Shown here piece by piece: positions 26,623-36,682 of a DNA stretch of 64,000 nucleotides. The notes under the pieces are model-generated. The model had not been told where the DNA came from, ran no database searches, and saw nothing but the letters and a program-made list of their open reading frames with translations. This DNA is from Halomicrococcus gelatinilyticus. Lineage in GTDB: Archaea; Halobacteriota; Halobacteria; Halobacteriales; Haladaptataceae. The stretch's first letter is position 1. Each line of letters starts with the position of its first letter. A program made the position numbers and the translations under genes. Location of the stretch: the NCBI GenBank assembly GCA_024227995.1, contig CP100465.1, positions 2,356,001 through 2,420,000 on the forward strand, written 5' to 3'.

Positions 26623-26869
26623 CGAATTCGCGAAAGGGCTCGGCATCGCCACGACCGCGGGCCTCGGCTGGATGGTCCTGTCGGGCTGGTACACCACGCC
26701 CGGGTTCGAGGACACGCAGCTCATCGGCGAGATCCCGACCGGTCTGGGAACGTACGGTAGCCTCGCCATCGTGCTGCGCGAGGTACTGTTCTGGCTCACC
26801 ATCTTCTCGATGCTGCTGTTCTGGGTGGTCATCCCCGGCTTCCGGAAGGCCCGCCAGGCGTACGCGTAA
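26615..26869 (+). CDS. Two-helix membrane protein of the bc cluster (DUF7314-like)
   Basis: An 84-residue protein with hydrophobic stretches near 9-22 and 50-72 and a basic end (FRKARQAYA). It overlaps the preceding gene and closes the cluster. The conserved look (GLGWMVLSGWYTTPG) and packing support a real small subunit. No motif shows its function. Confidence 0.72.
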   Translation: MADEFAKGLGIATTAGLGWMVLSGWYTTPGFEDTQLIGEIPTGLGTYGSLAIVLREVLFWLTIFSMLLFWVVIPGFRKARQAYA

Positions 26870-26998
26870 CGCGATTGCGACCCGTCTTCTTCCCTCTCTC
26901 ACCCCCACGATTTCTTCCCTCCGCGACTCGCCAGCGTTGACGAGCGTGGCCGCCGCTCGACTCCGTTCCCGTTCCCCCCGAGAAGCGCCGCGGCCGTC

Positions 26999-27820
26999 CT
27001 AGTCGTCCAGCGAGAGGCCGGGGTGCCAGTGGTCGACGCCCGCCTCGGCCTTGACCGCGTCCATGCGAGCGAGCAGTCGGACGGCGAGGCTGGCCGTCTC
27101 GGCGGCGCGGTGTTCGCCCTCGGTGCGGAACTCACCGGTCTCGCGATTGGCGTACACCGAACAGACCGCGCCGGCGCGCAGGCCGTAGACGCTGGCGATG
27201 GTCATGATGGCGCTGGCCTCCATCTCGATGTTCTTCACGTTCGCGTCCTTCAGGTGCTCGACGAGGTCCTCGCTGCCCTCGGCGAGGAACCCCTCGAAGC
27301 CGGGGCGTCCCTGGCCGGCGTAGAAGCTGTCGGCGCTCATCGTGACGCCGGTGTGGTAGTCGTGGCCGAGCCGTTCGGCGGCCGCGACGAGCGCCGAGAC
27401 CACCTCGTAGTCGGCGACGGCGGGGTAGTCCTCGCGGACGTACTCGTCGCTGGTGCCCTCCTGGCGGACGCCGCCGGTCGTGATGACGAGGTCGCCGACG
27501 GACATCTCGGGCTGGATGGCACCGCAGGAGCCGACGCGGACGAACGTGTCGACGCCGGCGCGCGCCAGTTCCTCGACCGCGATGGCGGCGGACGGCCCGC
27601 CGATGCCGGTCGAGGTGACGCTGATGGGCGTCTCGTCGTACGTCCCGGTGACGGTGCGGTACTCGCGGTGGTGGGCGACCTCCTCGGCGTCGTCCCAGAA
27701 CTGCGTGATCTTCTCGATGCGCTCGGGGTTGCCGGGGAGCAGTACGGCGTCGGCGACGTCGTCCGCGCCGACCTCCAGGTGGTACTGGACGTCGTCGCTC
27801 GGGTCCTCGCTGTCGTCCAT
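26999..27820 (-). CDS. udp: Uridine phosphorylase / nucleoside phosphorylase family
   Basis: At 273 residues it has the PNP/UDP fold. VLLPGNPERIEKI is the phosphate-binding start. TGIGGPSAAIAVEEL and VRVGSCGAIQPEMSVGDLVI are the core motifs, and NIEMEASAIMTIASVYG provides the ribose-binding Met-Glu. It cleaves uridine (or another nucleoside) with phosphate to give base and ribose-1-phosphate. The cytidine deaminase gene sits just upstream on the same strand. Together they turn cytidine into uracil and ribose-1-phosphate. Exact nucleoside preference is uncertain. Confidence 0.9.
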   Translation of the reverse strand: MDDSEDPSDDVQYHLEVGADDVADAVLLPGNPERIEKITQFWDDAEEVAHHREYRTVTGTYDETPISVTSTGIGGPSAAIAVEELARAGVDTFVRVGSCGAIQPEMSVGDLVITTGGVRQEGTSDEYVREDYPAVADYEVVSALVAAAERLGHDYHTGVTMSADSFYAGQGRPGFEGFLAEGSEDLVEHLKDANVKNIEMEASAIMTIASVYGLRAGAVCSVYANRETGEFRTEGEHRAAETASLAVRLLARMDAVKAEAGVDHWHPGLSLDD

Positions 27821-27871
27821 ACCCGGGGTGTCGTCCCCGGTCGAAATAGGCTCTTCCGTCTCCCGGCGTCG

Positions 27872-28258
27872 CTACCCCAGCATCTCCTCGGTGATGGTGT
27901 CCGGCAGCAGTTCGCCGAGCGCGTACTCGCTCGTCCCGTCGCCCTCGTCGCAGACGACGACCAGGTCGTCGTCGCAGAACTCCGCGAGCGTCTGGCGGCA
28001 CATCCCGCAGGGCGTGACGCCGTCGCGGCGGCCGGAGCTCACCGCGATGCGGTCGAACTCGCGGTGGCCCTCCTTGACCGCCTCCGCGACGGCGACCTCC
28101 TCGGCGTGCAGCGAGTTGCTGTAGTTGGCGTTCTCGATGTTGCAGCCCACGTACACCGTCCCCTCCGCCGTCCGCAGCGCAGCGCCGACCGGGTAGTCGG
28201 AGTAGGGGACGTGTGCGCGTTCCTGTACCTCGCGGGCCGCCTCGACGAGTTCGTCCAT
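27872..28258 (-). CDS. cdd: Cytidine deaminase
   Basis: The 128-residue enzyme carries the zinc motif SLHAEEVAVAEA (His 51, catalytic Glu 53) and TPCGMCRQTLAE (Cys 84 and Cys 87). The first ligand is His rather than the Cys usual in short tetrameric deaminases. SDYPVGAALRT and NIENANYSNSL are the substrate loops. The ATG at 28258 gives the standard length. It is probably co-transcribed with the nucleoside phosphorylase downstream (51-nt gap) for pyrimidine salvage. Confidence 0.92.
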   Translation of the reverse strand: MDELVEAAREVQERAHVPYSDYPVGAALRTAEGTVYVGCNIENANYSNSLHAEEVAVAEAVKEGHREFDRIAVSSGRRDGVTPCGMCRQTLAEFCDDDLVVVCDEGDGTSEYALGELLPDTITEEMLG

Positions 28259-28374
28259 AGCGGGCCGTCGTCGCGCCACCCCAAATAACGACCGGACGTC
28301 GCCGCCGCCCCGTCCGTCGCTTCTGGGGTTCCCCGACGCCAACCGTTAAGCCGCATGGTGTTCTCACTGTCGGC

Positions 28375-30021
<1,647 letters not shown>

Positions 30022-30122
30022 TCGGCGAGCAGTCCCGGGAGCGACGGTCGGCGAGCGCGGCTCCCGGTGAATCGACGTGTTCGATGGGGTTCGTCCTGTG
30101 GGACGTGGCATCCGGGGGCCGG

Positions 30123-31838
30123 TCAGGACGAACGCTGCGCTCGCCAGCGGTCGACGACGTCGGCGACCGGTTCCTCGGTCTTCACGCCACCGACGTTCGC
30201 CGCGAGGCCCGTCGTCTCGAACAGCTGCACGACGTCGGACTCCGCCCCGGCGAACCGGAGGTCGACGCCGCGCGATTCGAGGTCCTGGTGGAGTTTCGCC
30301 AGCATCTGTGCGGCCTCGAAGTCGACCGTCGGCGACGACGCGAGGTCGAAGACGACCAGTTCGACGTCGGCGTCGCGGTCCGCGAGGCGGTCGAGGAGGT
30401 CGGTCCGGACCGTCTCCGCGTTCGCGTAGAACAGTTCGGCCTCGACGCGGTAGACGAACGCGTCCGCGACGGCCGTCGCCGCCGGGTTCTCGTCGAGCGC
30501 GACGAAGTGGTCCGTCTCCCCGAGTCGACCGAGTTCGTGCGTCGACGGGCTGCTGACCCGGGAGATGGCGACCAGCAACGAGAGGACGACGCCGACGAAG
30601 ACGCCCCAGAGCATCCCGACCGCGAGGACGCCGAGCAGAGCCGCCATCGCGATGGCGAACTCCTGTTTGCTCACGAGATACAGTTGCCGGAGTGCGGTCG
30701 GGTCGACGAGGCTCTCGACGGCGACGATGACGACCGCTGCGAGGATGGCCTCGGGGAGCGTCGTGAACACGTCGGTCAGAAAGAGCAGGACGACGACGAG
30801 GACGAGCGCGACGACGGCGTTCGTAAGCTGCGTCTTGCCGCCGACGGCGTCGTTGAGCGCCGACCGCGACATGCTGCCGCCGACGGCGAAGCCGCCACCG
30901 AGGCCGGCAGCGAGGTTGGCGACGCCGTCGGCCAGCAGTTCCTGGTTCGCGTCGGTGTCGTAGTCGTGGCGGCGGGCGAACGTCTCGACCGCGCCGATGC
31001 CCTGGACGTAGGAGAGCAGGAACAGCGCGGTGGCGACGGGGACGAGGGCACCCAGCGTCGCGACGTCGGGAACCGCCGGCACCGTCGGGGAGGGGAGGCC
31101 ACTCGGAATCGCCCCGACGACGTCGACGCCGCGCGCCTGCAGGTTCGTCACCGACATGAGCACGATGGCGAGGGCGACGACGACGAGCGCGTTCGGGGCA
31201 CGCGGCAGGTACCGTTCACCGAGGACGAGCAACGCGATGCCCGCAACGCCGACGGCCATCGTCTCCGGATTCGTCTCGCCGAGGTGGGTGGCGGTGTACC
31301 AGAGCCGCTGGTAGAAGACGCCCGTCGCACCCTCGATGCCGAACAGTTTCCCGAGTTGCGTCGACATGATGTACAGCGCCGCTCCGGCGGAGAACCCCGT
31401 GAGCACCGACCCGGAGATGAAGTGGACGAGGAACCCCAGTCGGAACGCCCACGCGACGATCGCGACGACGCCGACGAGCAGCGTCGTCACGACGACCAGC
31501 GACGCATACGAGGCGGTGCTCCCGCCGGCGACCGCTCCGACGCCGCTCGCGAGCAGGATCGCCAGCGCCGAGGTCGGCCCCACGATGACCTGCCGGGAGG
31601 TCCCGAGAAACAGGTAGACGACGACGGCCATCAACCCGGCGTACAGGCCCGTCTGTGGCGGCAGGTTCGCCAGCGACGCGTACGCCAGCCCCTCGGGGAC
31701 GACGGCTGCCGCGACGGTGATCCCCGCGACGACGTCCGACCGCAGCCACGACTCGTCGTACCGTGGCAGCCACTCCAGCACCGGGAGGACCGACGAGAAC
31801 CGTCCGTCGAGCCGTCGTTTCAGGCGCTCTACTGACAT
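30123..31838 (-). CDS. SulP family anion transporter with STAS domain
   Basis: A 571-residue transporter. The signature VPEGLAYASLANLPPQTGLY lies in the first helices, with about twelve helices up to residue 430. A cytosolic STAS domain follows (VAYR-like VYRVEAELFYANAE to the end), containing VVFDLASSPTVDFEAAQML. SulP proteins move sulfate, bicarbonate or other anions; the substrate here is open. I chose the ATG at 31838. The longer frame upstream is not membrane-like and overlaps the divergent promoter region. Confidence 0.9.
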   Translation of the reverse strand: MSVERLKRRLDGRFSSVLPVLEWLPRYDESWLRSDVVAGITVAAAVVPEGLAYASLANLPPQTGLYAGLMAVVVYLFLGTSRQVIVGPTSALAILLASGVGAVAGGSTASYASLVVVTTLLVGVVAIVAWAFRLGFLVHFISGSVLTGFSAGAALYIMSTQLGKLFGIEGATGVFYQRLWYTATHLGETNPETMAVGVAGIALLVLGERYLPRAPNALVVVALAIVLMSVTNLQARGVDVVGAIPSGLPSPTVPAVPDVATLGALVPVATALFLLSYVQGIGAVETFARRHDYDTDANQELLADGVANLAAGLGGGFAVGGSMSRSALNDAVGGKTQLTNAVVALVLVVVLLFLTDVFTTLPEAILAAVVIVAVESLVDPTALRQLYLVSKQEFAIAMAALLGVLAVGMLWGVFVGVVLSLLVAISRVSSPSTHELGRLGETDHFVALDENPAATAVADAFVYRVEAELFYANAETVRTDLLDRLADRDADVELVVFDLASSPTVDFEAAQMLAKLHQDLESRGVDLRFAGAESDVVQLFETTGLAANVGGVKTEEPVADVVDRWRAQRSS

Positions 31839-32148
31839 CGCAGTACGCCTCTCACCGTCGACCGCAGGGCACTTCCCGTCTATGGCTCGGGAATCTGCAC
31901 TCGCTGGACCGACGTTTCTACTGGACTCGGTTGCGAACTGAACGGCTGTTATCTCATAGTGCCAGGCCATCGTCGAATTCTCGGTGCTGGCGATCAGATA
32001 CGTCGGAAAGTACCATCCAGAAGATGGCGTCTGGGCGACACAGTTGCGCGGGCGGCAGTGCGCCCGCTCACCGACCGACCGCCCCGCGCCGCAGCGGCAG
32101 TCGTCCGTCTGACGTACCTATTTGAAACTGGTCACAAGTGGTGTTCGT
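31839..32148. other. Divergent intergenic region between SulP and the RHH gene
   Basis: About 310 bases without a gene. A short palindrome gcgggc...gcccgc occurs near 32049-32067. A TATA-like ctatttga at about 32118-32125 lies 24 nt before the downstream ATG at 32149. No other feature is evident. Confidence 0.45.
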
Positions 32149-32307
32149 ATGCGCACTGCGGACGCCGACATGCCGACGGTCACAATCGAACTCACGGAAG
32201 AGGAACTCGAGGAGATCGACGACATCGCGTTCGCAAACCATCGCGACAACCGCGACGCGGCGATACGCGACCTCCTCGACGAGTGGCTGAAAGACCGTGA
32301 CGACTAG
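32149..32307 (+). CDS. Ribbon-helix-helix (CopG-like) DNA-binding protein
   Basis: A 52-residue protein. The beta strand PTVTIELTEEEL is followed by two helices (EIDDIAFANH and RDAAIRDLLDEWLK), the standard RHH layout of small dimeric regulators. ATG at 32149 matches the TATA-like element for a leaderless transcript. A second ATG seven codons later would give only the RHH core. No toxin gene is adjacent, so it is probably a stand-alone regulator, possibly of the divergent SulP gene. Confidence 0.75.
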   Translation: MRTADADMPTVTIELTEEELEEIDDIAFANHRDNRDAAIRDLLDEWLKDRDD

Positions 32308-32584
32308 GAGACGGCCGGGCGTGTGACGCACTGGACACGCGCGACCGTCACCCGGTCTACCGGCGATACGGCCGCGGAATCGACATCCGGGACGATACGC
32401 TTCGGTCCCCGGTTCCGGTTCGAGTTCCTCTGCAGGGTCGTCGGCGGATGCTCACCTGCCCTCTCGGGGGCAGGGGGAGAGCGTCCACCGGCGAGCTTCC
32501 ACCGTCAGCGCCCCTGCCGTCAGCGCCACTGCGGGCCACGCTCGACGGCGTAGCGTTATGCGACTCGACGTCCAACCACGCGGT

Positions 32585-32980
32585 ATGCTCGAACGACTGC
32601 TCTCGGTGTTCGGACTGGTCGAACTCGTCGCTCCGGACTGGCTCGTCGAGCGTTCGGCGGCGGCCGCGTTCGAATCCACGGACGGCTGCACGCTCAAGTC
32701 GTGGGTGCGGCCCGCGATCCGCGTCGAAGGAGCCGCGTTCGTGCTCCTCGGCCTGCGCGGTCGGTCGCCGACCTTCCGGCGACTGCTCGGCCTGCTCGGC
32801 GTTCCTGCCGCCGTCGCGCCGAGACGGTTCGTCGCGTTCGGCACGCGCCTCGCGCACGACGACGCCGAAGCGTGCCAGTGGAGGTCGTGGGTCGTCCCCG
32901 CGACGCGCGTGCTCGGTCTGGCGTACGTGCTCGTCGCGCTCCGGGAGGTGGGTGGTCGGAGCAGCGAGACGGAGCGGTGA
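32585..32980 (+). CDS. Hypothetical membrane-associated protein with internal duplication
   Basis: The 131-residue protein has two similar halves. In the first, LKSWVRPAIRVEGAAFVLLG (about 38-57) matches WRSWVVPATRVLGLAYVLVA (about 102-121) in the second. Each is preceded by an APxxLV/APRRFV segment and an acidic stretch. The repeat sections are amphipathic or hydrophobic enough to sit in or on the membrane. I do not recognise a family name. The ATG at 32585 is nine codons inside the open frame and is chosen because the repeat starts there. Confidence 0.65.
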   Translation: MLERLLSVFGLVELVAPDWLVERSAAAAFESTDGCTLKSWVRPAIRVEGAAFVLLGLRGRSPTFRRLLGLLGVPAAVAPRRFVAFGTRLAHDDAEACQWRSWVVPATRVLGLAYVLVALREVGGRSSETER

Positions 32981-33006
32981 GTTCACCGACGACTGCCGTC
33001 GTGGTC

Positions 33007-33312
33007 TCACGAACCGACGGTCAGTCGGCCACGGAGTATGCGGTACGCGCCCGCCAGCGCGACGGCGACCGGGTACGAACCGGCGAAGAAGGGTCCCCAG
33101 AACACCCACGGCTCCAGCGTCGTGAACAGCCGACTACCGACGGCACTGCCGAGCGTGAGCGCGACGTACCCCGGCAGCGCCAGCGGCGTCATCAACCGGG
33201 CGTCGACGGCGCCGGCGACCAGCGGTCCGACCAGGAGGAGGTAGGTGGCCAACACGGTACGGCCGAGCAGCACCCGCCGGACGTCCGACCACGGGACGCC
33301 GTCGGCGCTCAT
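33007..33312 (-). CDS. Small three-helix membrane protein
   Basis: The 101-residue protein has hydrophobic stretches around 18-36, 40-58 and 70-90, and a short basic end. Its ATG overlaps the stop of the deacylase-like gene by four bases, so the two are translated together. The much longer open frame upstream is a shadow of that gene. Function unknown. It may anchor or export the partner, which is only an inference. Confidence 0.65.
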   Translation of the reverse strand: MSADGVPWSDVRRVLLGRTVLATYLLLVGPLVAGAVDARLMTPLALPGYVALTLGSAVGSRLFTTLEPWVFWGPFFAGSYPVAVALAGAYRILRGRLTVGS

Positions 33313-34130
33313 CGCGTTCCCCTCCCGCCCGCCGGGACGACGCCGTGGCGCGCTAGCAGGTCGGCGGCGGCCTTCCTCGTCCACCGGACCTGCGTGGCTT
33401 CGTCGAGCAGGAAGTCGGTCGTCTCGACGATGTACCCCGACCTGTCGAGGTCGCCGGCGACCTTGTGGACCAGCATCGGGCGGTCGCCGGTGAGCGTGCC
33501 ACCGACCCGGTAGTCGTGGTACGGCATCGACCACGGGACGACGGCGTCGTTGAGGTAGGCGACGGTCCGGTCGGCGTACGTGGCGGCCGCCCCGTCGTCG
33601 GTCGGCCAGAGCGTCTGTCCGACCGAGTCCTCGTGGAAGCGGTAGATGCCGACGGAGCTGTGGAGGTCGAGGACGACGTCGGGGTCGTGACGCTGGACGA
33701 CGCTCCAGATGGCGCGCGCCAGCGCCGTCGTCGACCGCTCCCCCGTCGGGAACCGCCGGTTCAGGTCGCCGCGTGCGCCCTCCCGGCGGTCGTTGCGGAT
33801 GGCCACCCGGTTGGCGCGCGGTATCGCGACGAGGGTGCCGGACTCCAGCGGCCACCTGGCCACGTCGCCGGCCGCGCGATAGCCGCTCGCCTCGTCGCCG
33901 TGCATCCCGCCGACGACGAGCGCGGTCGGACCGTCCCGGGTGCTCTTCCGGACGAACACCTCCGTCGCCTGCCTGGTTCCGGAGCGGATGGCGTACGACG
34001 AGGTCTCGTTGTTAGCCGCGGAGCCAGCCGCGACGTCACCGTCCCCGGACTGCGACGCCCCCAGCAGTTCCGTCGCCCCGAACGCGGCGGCCGCGCCACC
34101 CACCACGGTGAGGAACCGTCGCCGTTGCAT
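33309..34130 (-). CDS. Secreted zinc deacylase / carboxypeptidase-like protein (AstE/M14 type)
   Basis: A 273-residue protein with a Tat-type signal (MQRRRFLTVVGGAAA). The zinc motif GGMHGDE gives His 77 and Glu 80, and LDLHSS gives His 157. GDLNRRFPTG (121-130) is the substrate-carboxylate motif of succinylglutamate desuccinylase and aspartoacylase. A Glu in YIVETTDF could be the general base. It probably hydrolyses an amide bond outside the cell. It is coupled to the small membrane gene downstream. Confidence 0.8.
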   Translation of the reverse strand: MQRRRFLTVVGGAAAAFGATELLGASQSGDGDVAAGSAANNETSSYAIRSGTRQATEVFVRKSTRDGPTALVVGGMHGDEASGYRAAGDVARWPLESGTLVAIPRANRVAIRNDRREGARGDLNRRFPTGERSTTALARAIWSVVQRHDPDVVLDLHSSVGIYRFHEDSVGQTLWPTDDGAAATYADRTVAYLNDAVVPWSMPYHDYRVGGTLTGDRPMLVHKVAGDLDRSGYIVETTDFLLDEATQVRWTRKAAADLLARHGVVPAGGRGTR

Positions 34131-34194
34131 GACCGGACCACTACCACCGGCACCACATCAACCTTCTCGTCGGCCGCGATTCGCGTTCCGATCC

Positions 34195-34230
34195 GTGACC
34201 CGTCGTCTGGTCGTGACCCGTCGCCTGGTC
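34195..34230. repeat. 18-bp tandem repeat, two copies
   Basis: The unit gtgacccgtcgtctggtc occurs twice in a row with one mismatch. It lies in the 243-nt gap between the two secreted-protein genes, upstream of the deacylase on the reverse strand. A double binding site or chance slippage are both possible. Confidence 0.6.
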
Positions 34231-34373
34231 TCGCGATTTAGGCCGGGGGCACCCCGACGACTTCCGGACGACGCGGTCGAATTCTGTCCGGCGCCTGCAG
34301 ACGACGCCAGCTTCGTCGGTGCCCGTGTCCACCGGACTGGGGGTTCGATAAACGCGAAGAATGGGGCGTTTCG

Positions 34374-34901
34374 CTACTTCTCACAGCAGTCGGGACAGGG
34401 AATCGTGAACTCTCGCCGTTCGCCGTCGATCGGAACCGCCCCGACCGTGCCCGGAATGCGTGCCTGGGCCCGGTACGTGTAGGTGTTACCTGGCTTGAGC
34501 CACCACTGCTCGCTCTCTTCGCTCACCCCCTCGTTCCCGTACTCGAAGGTCAGCGAGAACGTCTGGCCCTGTTGCTGGTCGCCCGAGAGCTGTGCCGGTG
34601 CCGCCGCCGGATTCCAGAGCTTGACCTCCTCGCCGTAACTCCCGGACGTCGTCCCCTTCTTCTTGTACGTGAATCCCGCCCAGACGTGGTCGTGACCGGC
34701 GAACTCGGTCATCGTTCCGAAGAGGGTGACTCGCTGCGTGCCAGCCTCCGCCCCCATCGTGCGAACGTCTGCTGTCTTGTCGGTGGCTGAATCTGCTCTC
34801 ACTCCCCCCACGCCGAACGTCCCGAGTCCCAGGACGCTCGTGATGGCAGAGCCGAGAACTGACCGGCGCGTCGATCGGAGATCGAACCGTAGATTCGACA
34901 T
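34374..34901 (-). CDS. Secreted haloarchaeal protein, unknown function
   Basis: The 175-residue protein has an N-terminal RSTRRSVLGSAITSVLGLG stretch that looks like a twin-arginine signal. The mature part is beta-rich (VTLFGTMTEFAGHDHVWAGF, QTFSLTFEYGNEG, TYTYRAQARIPG) and ends in CPDCCEK, a cysteine cluster that could bind metal or form disulfides. The ATG at 34901 leaves a sensible signal length; an earlier in-frame start nine codons upstream is possible. I do not recognise a family. Confidence 0.65.
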   Translation of the reverse strand: MSNLRFDLRSTRRSVLGSAITSVLGLGTFGVGGVRADSATDKTADVRTMGAEAGTQRVTLFGTMTEFAGHDHVWAGFTYKKKGTTSGSYGEEVKLWNPAAAPAQLSGDQQQGQTFSLTFEYGNEGVSEESEQWWLKPGNTYTYRAQARIPGTVGAVPIDGERREFTIPCPDCCEK

Positions 34902-35357
34902 CGCACCCAGAGAGTACCCGCACACCCATCTTTGTTATGCGGCCCCTTCTAATCAATTGTCTAACTGTTTGGGGCATCGACGAAAGATGCATTCCTGGTT
35001 TCTAATTCGAGGGGCGTAGGTTCTACGAGACGACGAAATCTCCAGCAATGTCGCCCGGTCCCGCCACTGTCCGCCATCATGGTCGGTGATATATGGGTTA
35101 CCGATTGCCAGCGCAGGTGCGTTCTCCCGATACGGCACTGTCGTCCTCGTTCGCGGAGCGCGGTTGGACGTTGTAGCGCTGGGCGCACGTCGCTCGTGCC
35201 CAGTTCGAGGTCGACGCGGTGGTCGAGACGGTCTCGCCCGGTCTGTTGGCGTTCTGCCATCTAGTGGTCGTTGCCATCAGCAAGGGATTCCCGTCGTCTC
35301 CTAGACCCGACACGCAATTACTGTAGTTCGTTCGATGATCCAGGGCCAAAAGATAGA
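34902..35357. other. Non-coding stretch
   Basis: About 455 bases. The first part, near the secreted-protein start, is AT-rich and likely holds its reverse-strand promoter. The rest has short open frames of random composition only. I see no RNA gene or repeat. Confidence 0.45.
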
Positions 35358-35364
35358 TTATATA
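35358..35364 (+). promoter_or_regulatory. TATA box of the 57-residue membrane protein
   Basis: The sequence ttatata stands out in the GC-rich setting, 21 to 27 nt before the ATG at 35385. This is the spacing of a leaderless haloarchaeal transcript. Confidence 0.6.
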
Positions 35365-35384
35365 GTCTCGAAGTAGGTGAAACC

Positions 35385-35558
35385 ATGATCAACATCGTCG
35401 TCGTCAGCTGGATGGTCAAACTCGTCCTGAAACTGGCCCTGCTGGTAGTCATCGTCCTCCCGCTCTGGCTGGCCTACGTCATCCCGATGTCGCTGTTCGG
35501 GAACGGGACGGAGGCGAACGAACGAGTGATGCGGGTCTTCAGGCGACTCTCGTCGTAG
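35385..35558 (+). CDS. Small one- or two-helix membrane protein
   Basis: A 57-residue protein. A long hydrophobic stretch (MVKLVLKLALLVVIVLPLWL and on) is followed by a short soluble tail ending RVMRVFRRLSS. The well-placed TATA box supports expression. It has no close neighbours on its strand and no recognisable family. Confidence 0.65.
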   Translation: MINIVVVSWMVKLVLKLALLVVIVLPLWLAYVIPMSLFGNGTEANERVMRVFRRLSS

Positions 35559-35710
35559 CGCCGTTCGTTTCTCTCACGGTTCACCCTGAACGGATAGCCC
35601 TACGCCCGACTAAGAGGAGGTGGAAGCCCACCCGACGGTACGTCCGATCAGTCTCTGCTAGACGTCCGCCTGCGGAACACTGCCGACACGCTTCGGTGAT
35701 GTAGACCACG

Positions 35711-35830
35711 GTGCCAGACCCGACTGTCGACGCTGTGGCGTCGACGCTGGACGCTACTCTGTCCGGCGAGAGTCTGGCGACCGATCCGACGGAGCACGCA
35801 CGACAGTTCGACTGGGATGCGGTTGCTGGC
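35711..35830 (+). pseudogene. Possible remnant of a glycosyltransferase family 4 C-terminus
   Basis: A forty-codon stretch reads as TLDATLSGESLATDPTE followed by HARQFDWDAVAG. That resembles the end of haloarchaeal group 1 glycosyltransferases, where an acidic helix is followed by a (A/R)RFDWDxVA motif. A stop codon lies three codons upstream, the frame then loses any resemblance, and the catalytic domain is absent. The rest of the 35559-35958 gap holds nothing else recognisable. The assignment rests on pattern memory. Confidence 0.35.
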
Positions 35831-35958
35831 AGTCGGAATCGATGTGTCGCAATGCGATCCACCACTCCCACCACCAGCACCGTGGTAAATATCTCTCGCT
35901 TCCTCGGTTCGCTTCCGGCGTCCGTTCGTTTTTGACCCGGACGTGAGTACGCTCGCGC

Positions 35959-36582
35959 ATGGCCGAACAGTCCACCGCCGACCTGGTCGTCTACAGCGAC
36001 TACGTCTGCCCGTTCAGCTACCTCGGCAAGGAATCGCTCGAGAACTACCGCGAGGAGCGCGACGACCCCCTCGACGTCGAGTGGCGCGTCTTCGACCTCC
36101 GCGGGTACAAGCGCGACGACGACGGCGAACTCCGCGACGTCGACGACGGCAAGGACGACGACTACATGGCGAAGGTCCGCGAGAACGTCGAACACCTGAA
36201 AGCGCAGTTCGACGCGGAGATGACCGTCGACTTCTCCGTCGACGCCGACTCCTGGAACGCCAACAAGGCGACGCTGTTCGTCCGCCGGAACTACGACGCC
36301 GAGACGTTCCGCGCGTTCCACGACGCCGTCTTCGAGGCGCGCTGGCAGGCGGCCCGCGACATCGGCGACCCGGACGTGCTCGCCGACGCGGCCGCGGACG
36401 CGGGCGTCGACCCCGGAGAGGTCAGGGACGCCATCGCGGACGACGCGCTCGACGCCGACCTGGAAGAGCGGTTCGACGCGGCACGCGACGCCGGCGTCAC
36501 CGGCGTCCCGACGTTCGTCGGCGACCGGAACGAGGCGAGCGGGGCGCTCCCGCCCGAACAGCTCGACCGGCTCGTCGAATAG
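35959..36582 (+). CDS. DsbA/FrnE-like thioredoxin-fold protein
   Basis: The 207-residue protein opens with LVVYSDYVCPFSYLGKESLE, the first strand and active-site turn of the DSBA/HCCA-isomerase/FrnE family. An all-helical insertion follows. VTGVPTFVGDRNEASGALPPEQL has the cis-proline (VPT) and final motif. Only one cysteine (C17, CPFS) is present, so it cannot form the usual CxxC disulfide. It may act by a single-thiol or glutathione-like mechanism, or as an isomerase. No signal peptide, so cytoplasmic. Confidence 0.86.
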   Translation: MAEQSTADLVVYSDYVCPFSYLGKESLENYREERDDPLDVEWRVFDLRGYKRDDDGELRDVDDGKDDDYMAKVRENVEHLKAQFDAEMTVDFSVDADSWNANKATLFVRRNYDAETFRAFHDAVFEARWQAARDIGDPDVLADAAADAGVDPGEVRDAIADDALDADLEERFDAARDAGVTGVPTFVGDRNEASGALPPEQLDRLVE

Positions 36583-36682
36583 CGCGACCGTCGTTTCCGG
36601 CCGCTGTGGGTCGTCCAGCACGTCGATCTTCCGTCTCGACGGAACCGAGCCTCTCACGTAGCTCCAGTCCCAACCGTCGGCC

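Noticed and set aside
32357..33125. Frames on both strands around the duplicated hypothetical gene
   Set aside because: Arg/Ser-rich shadow frames. The ATG at 32585 frame has the internal repeat and haloarchaeal codon bias.
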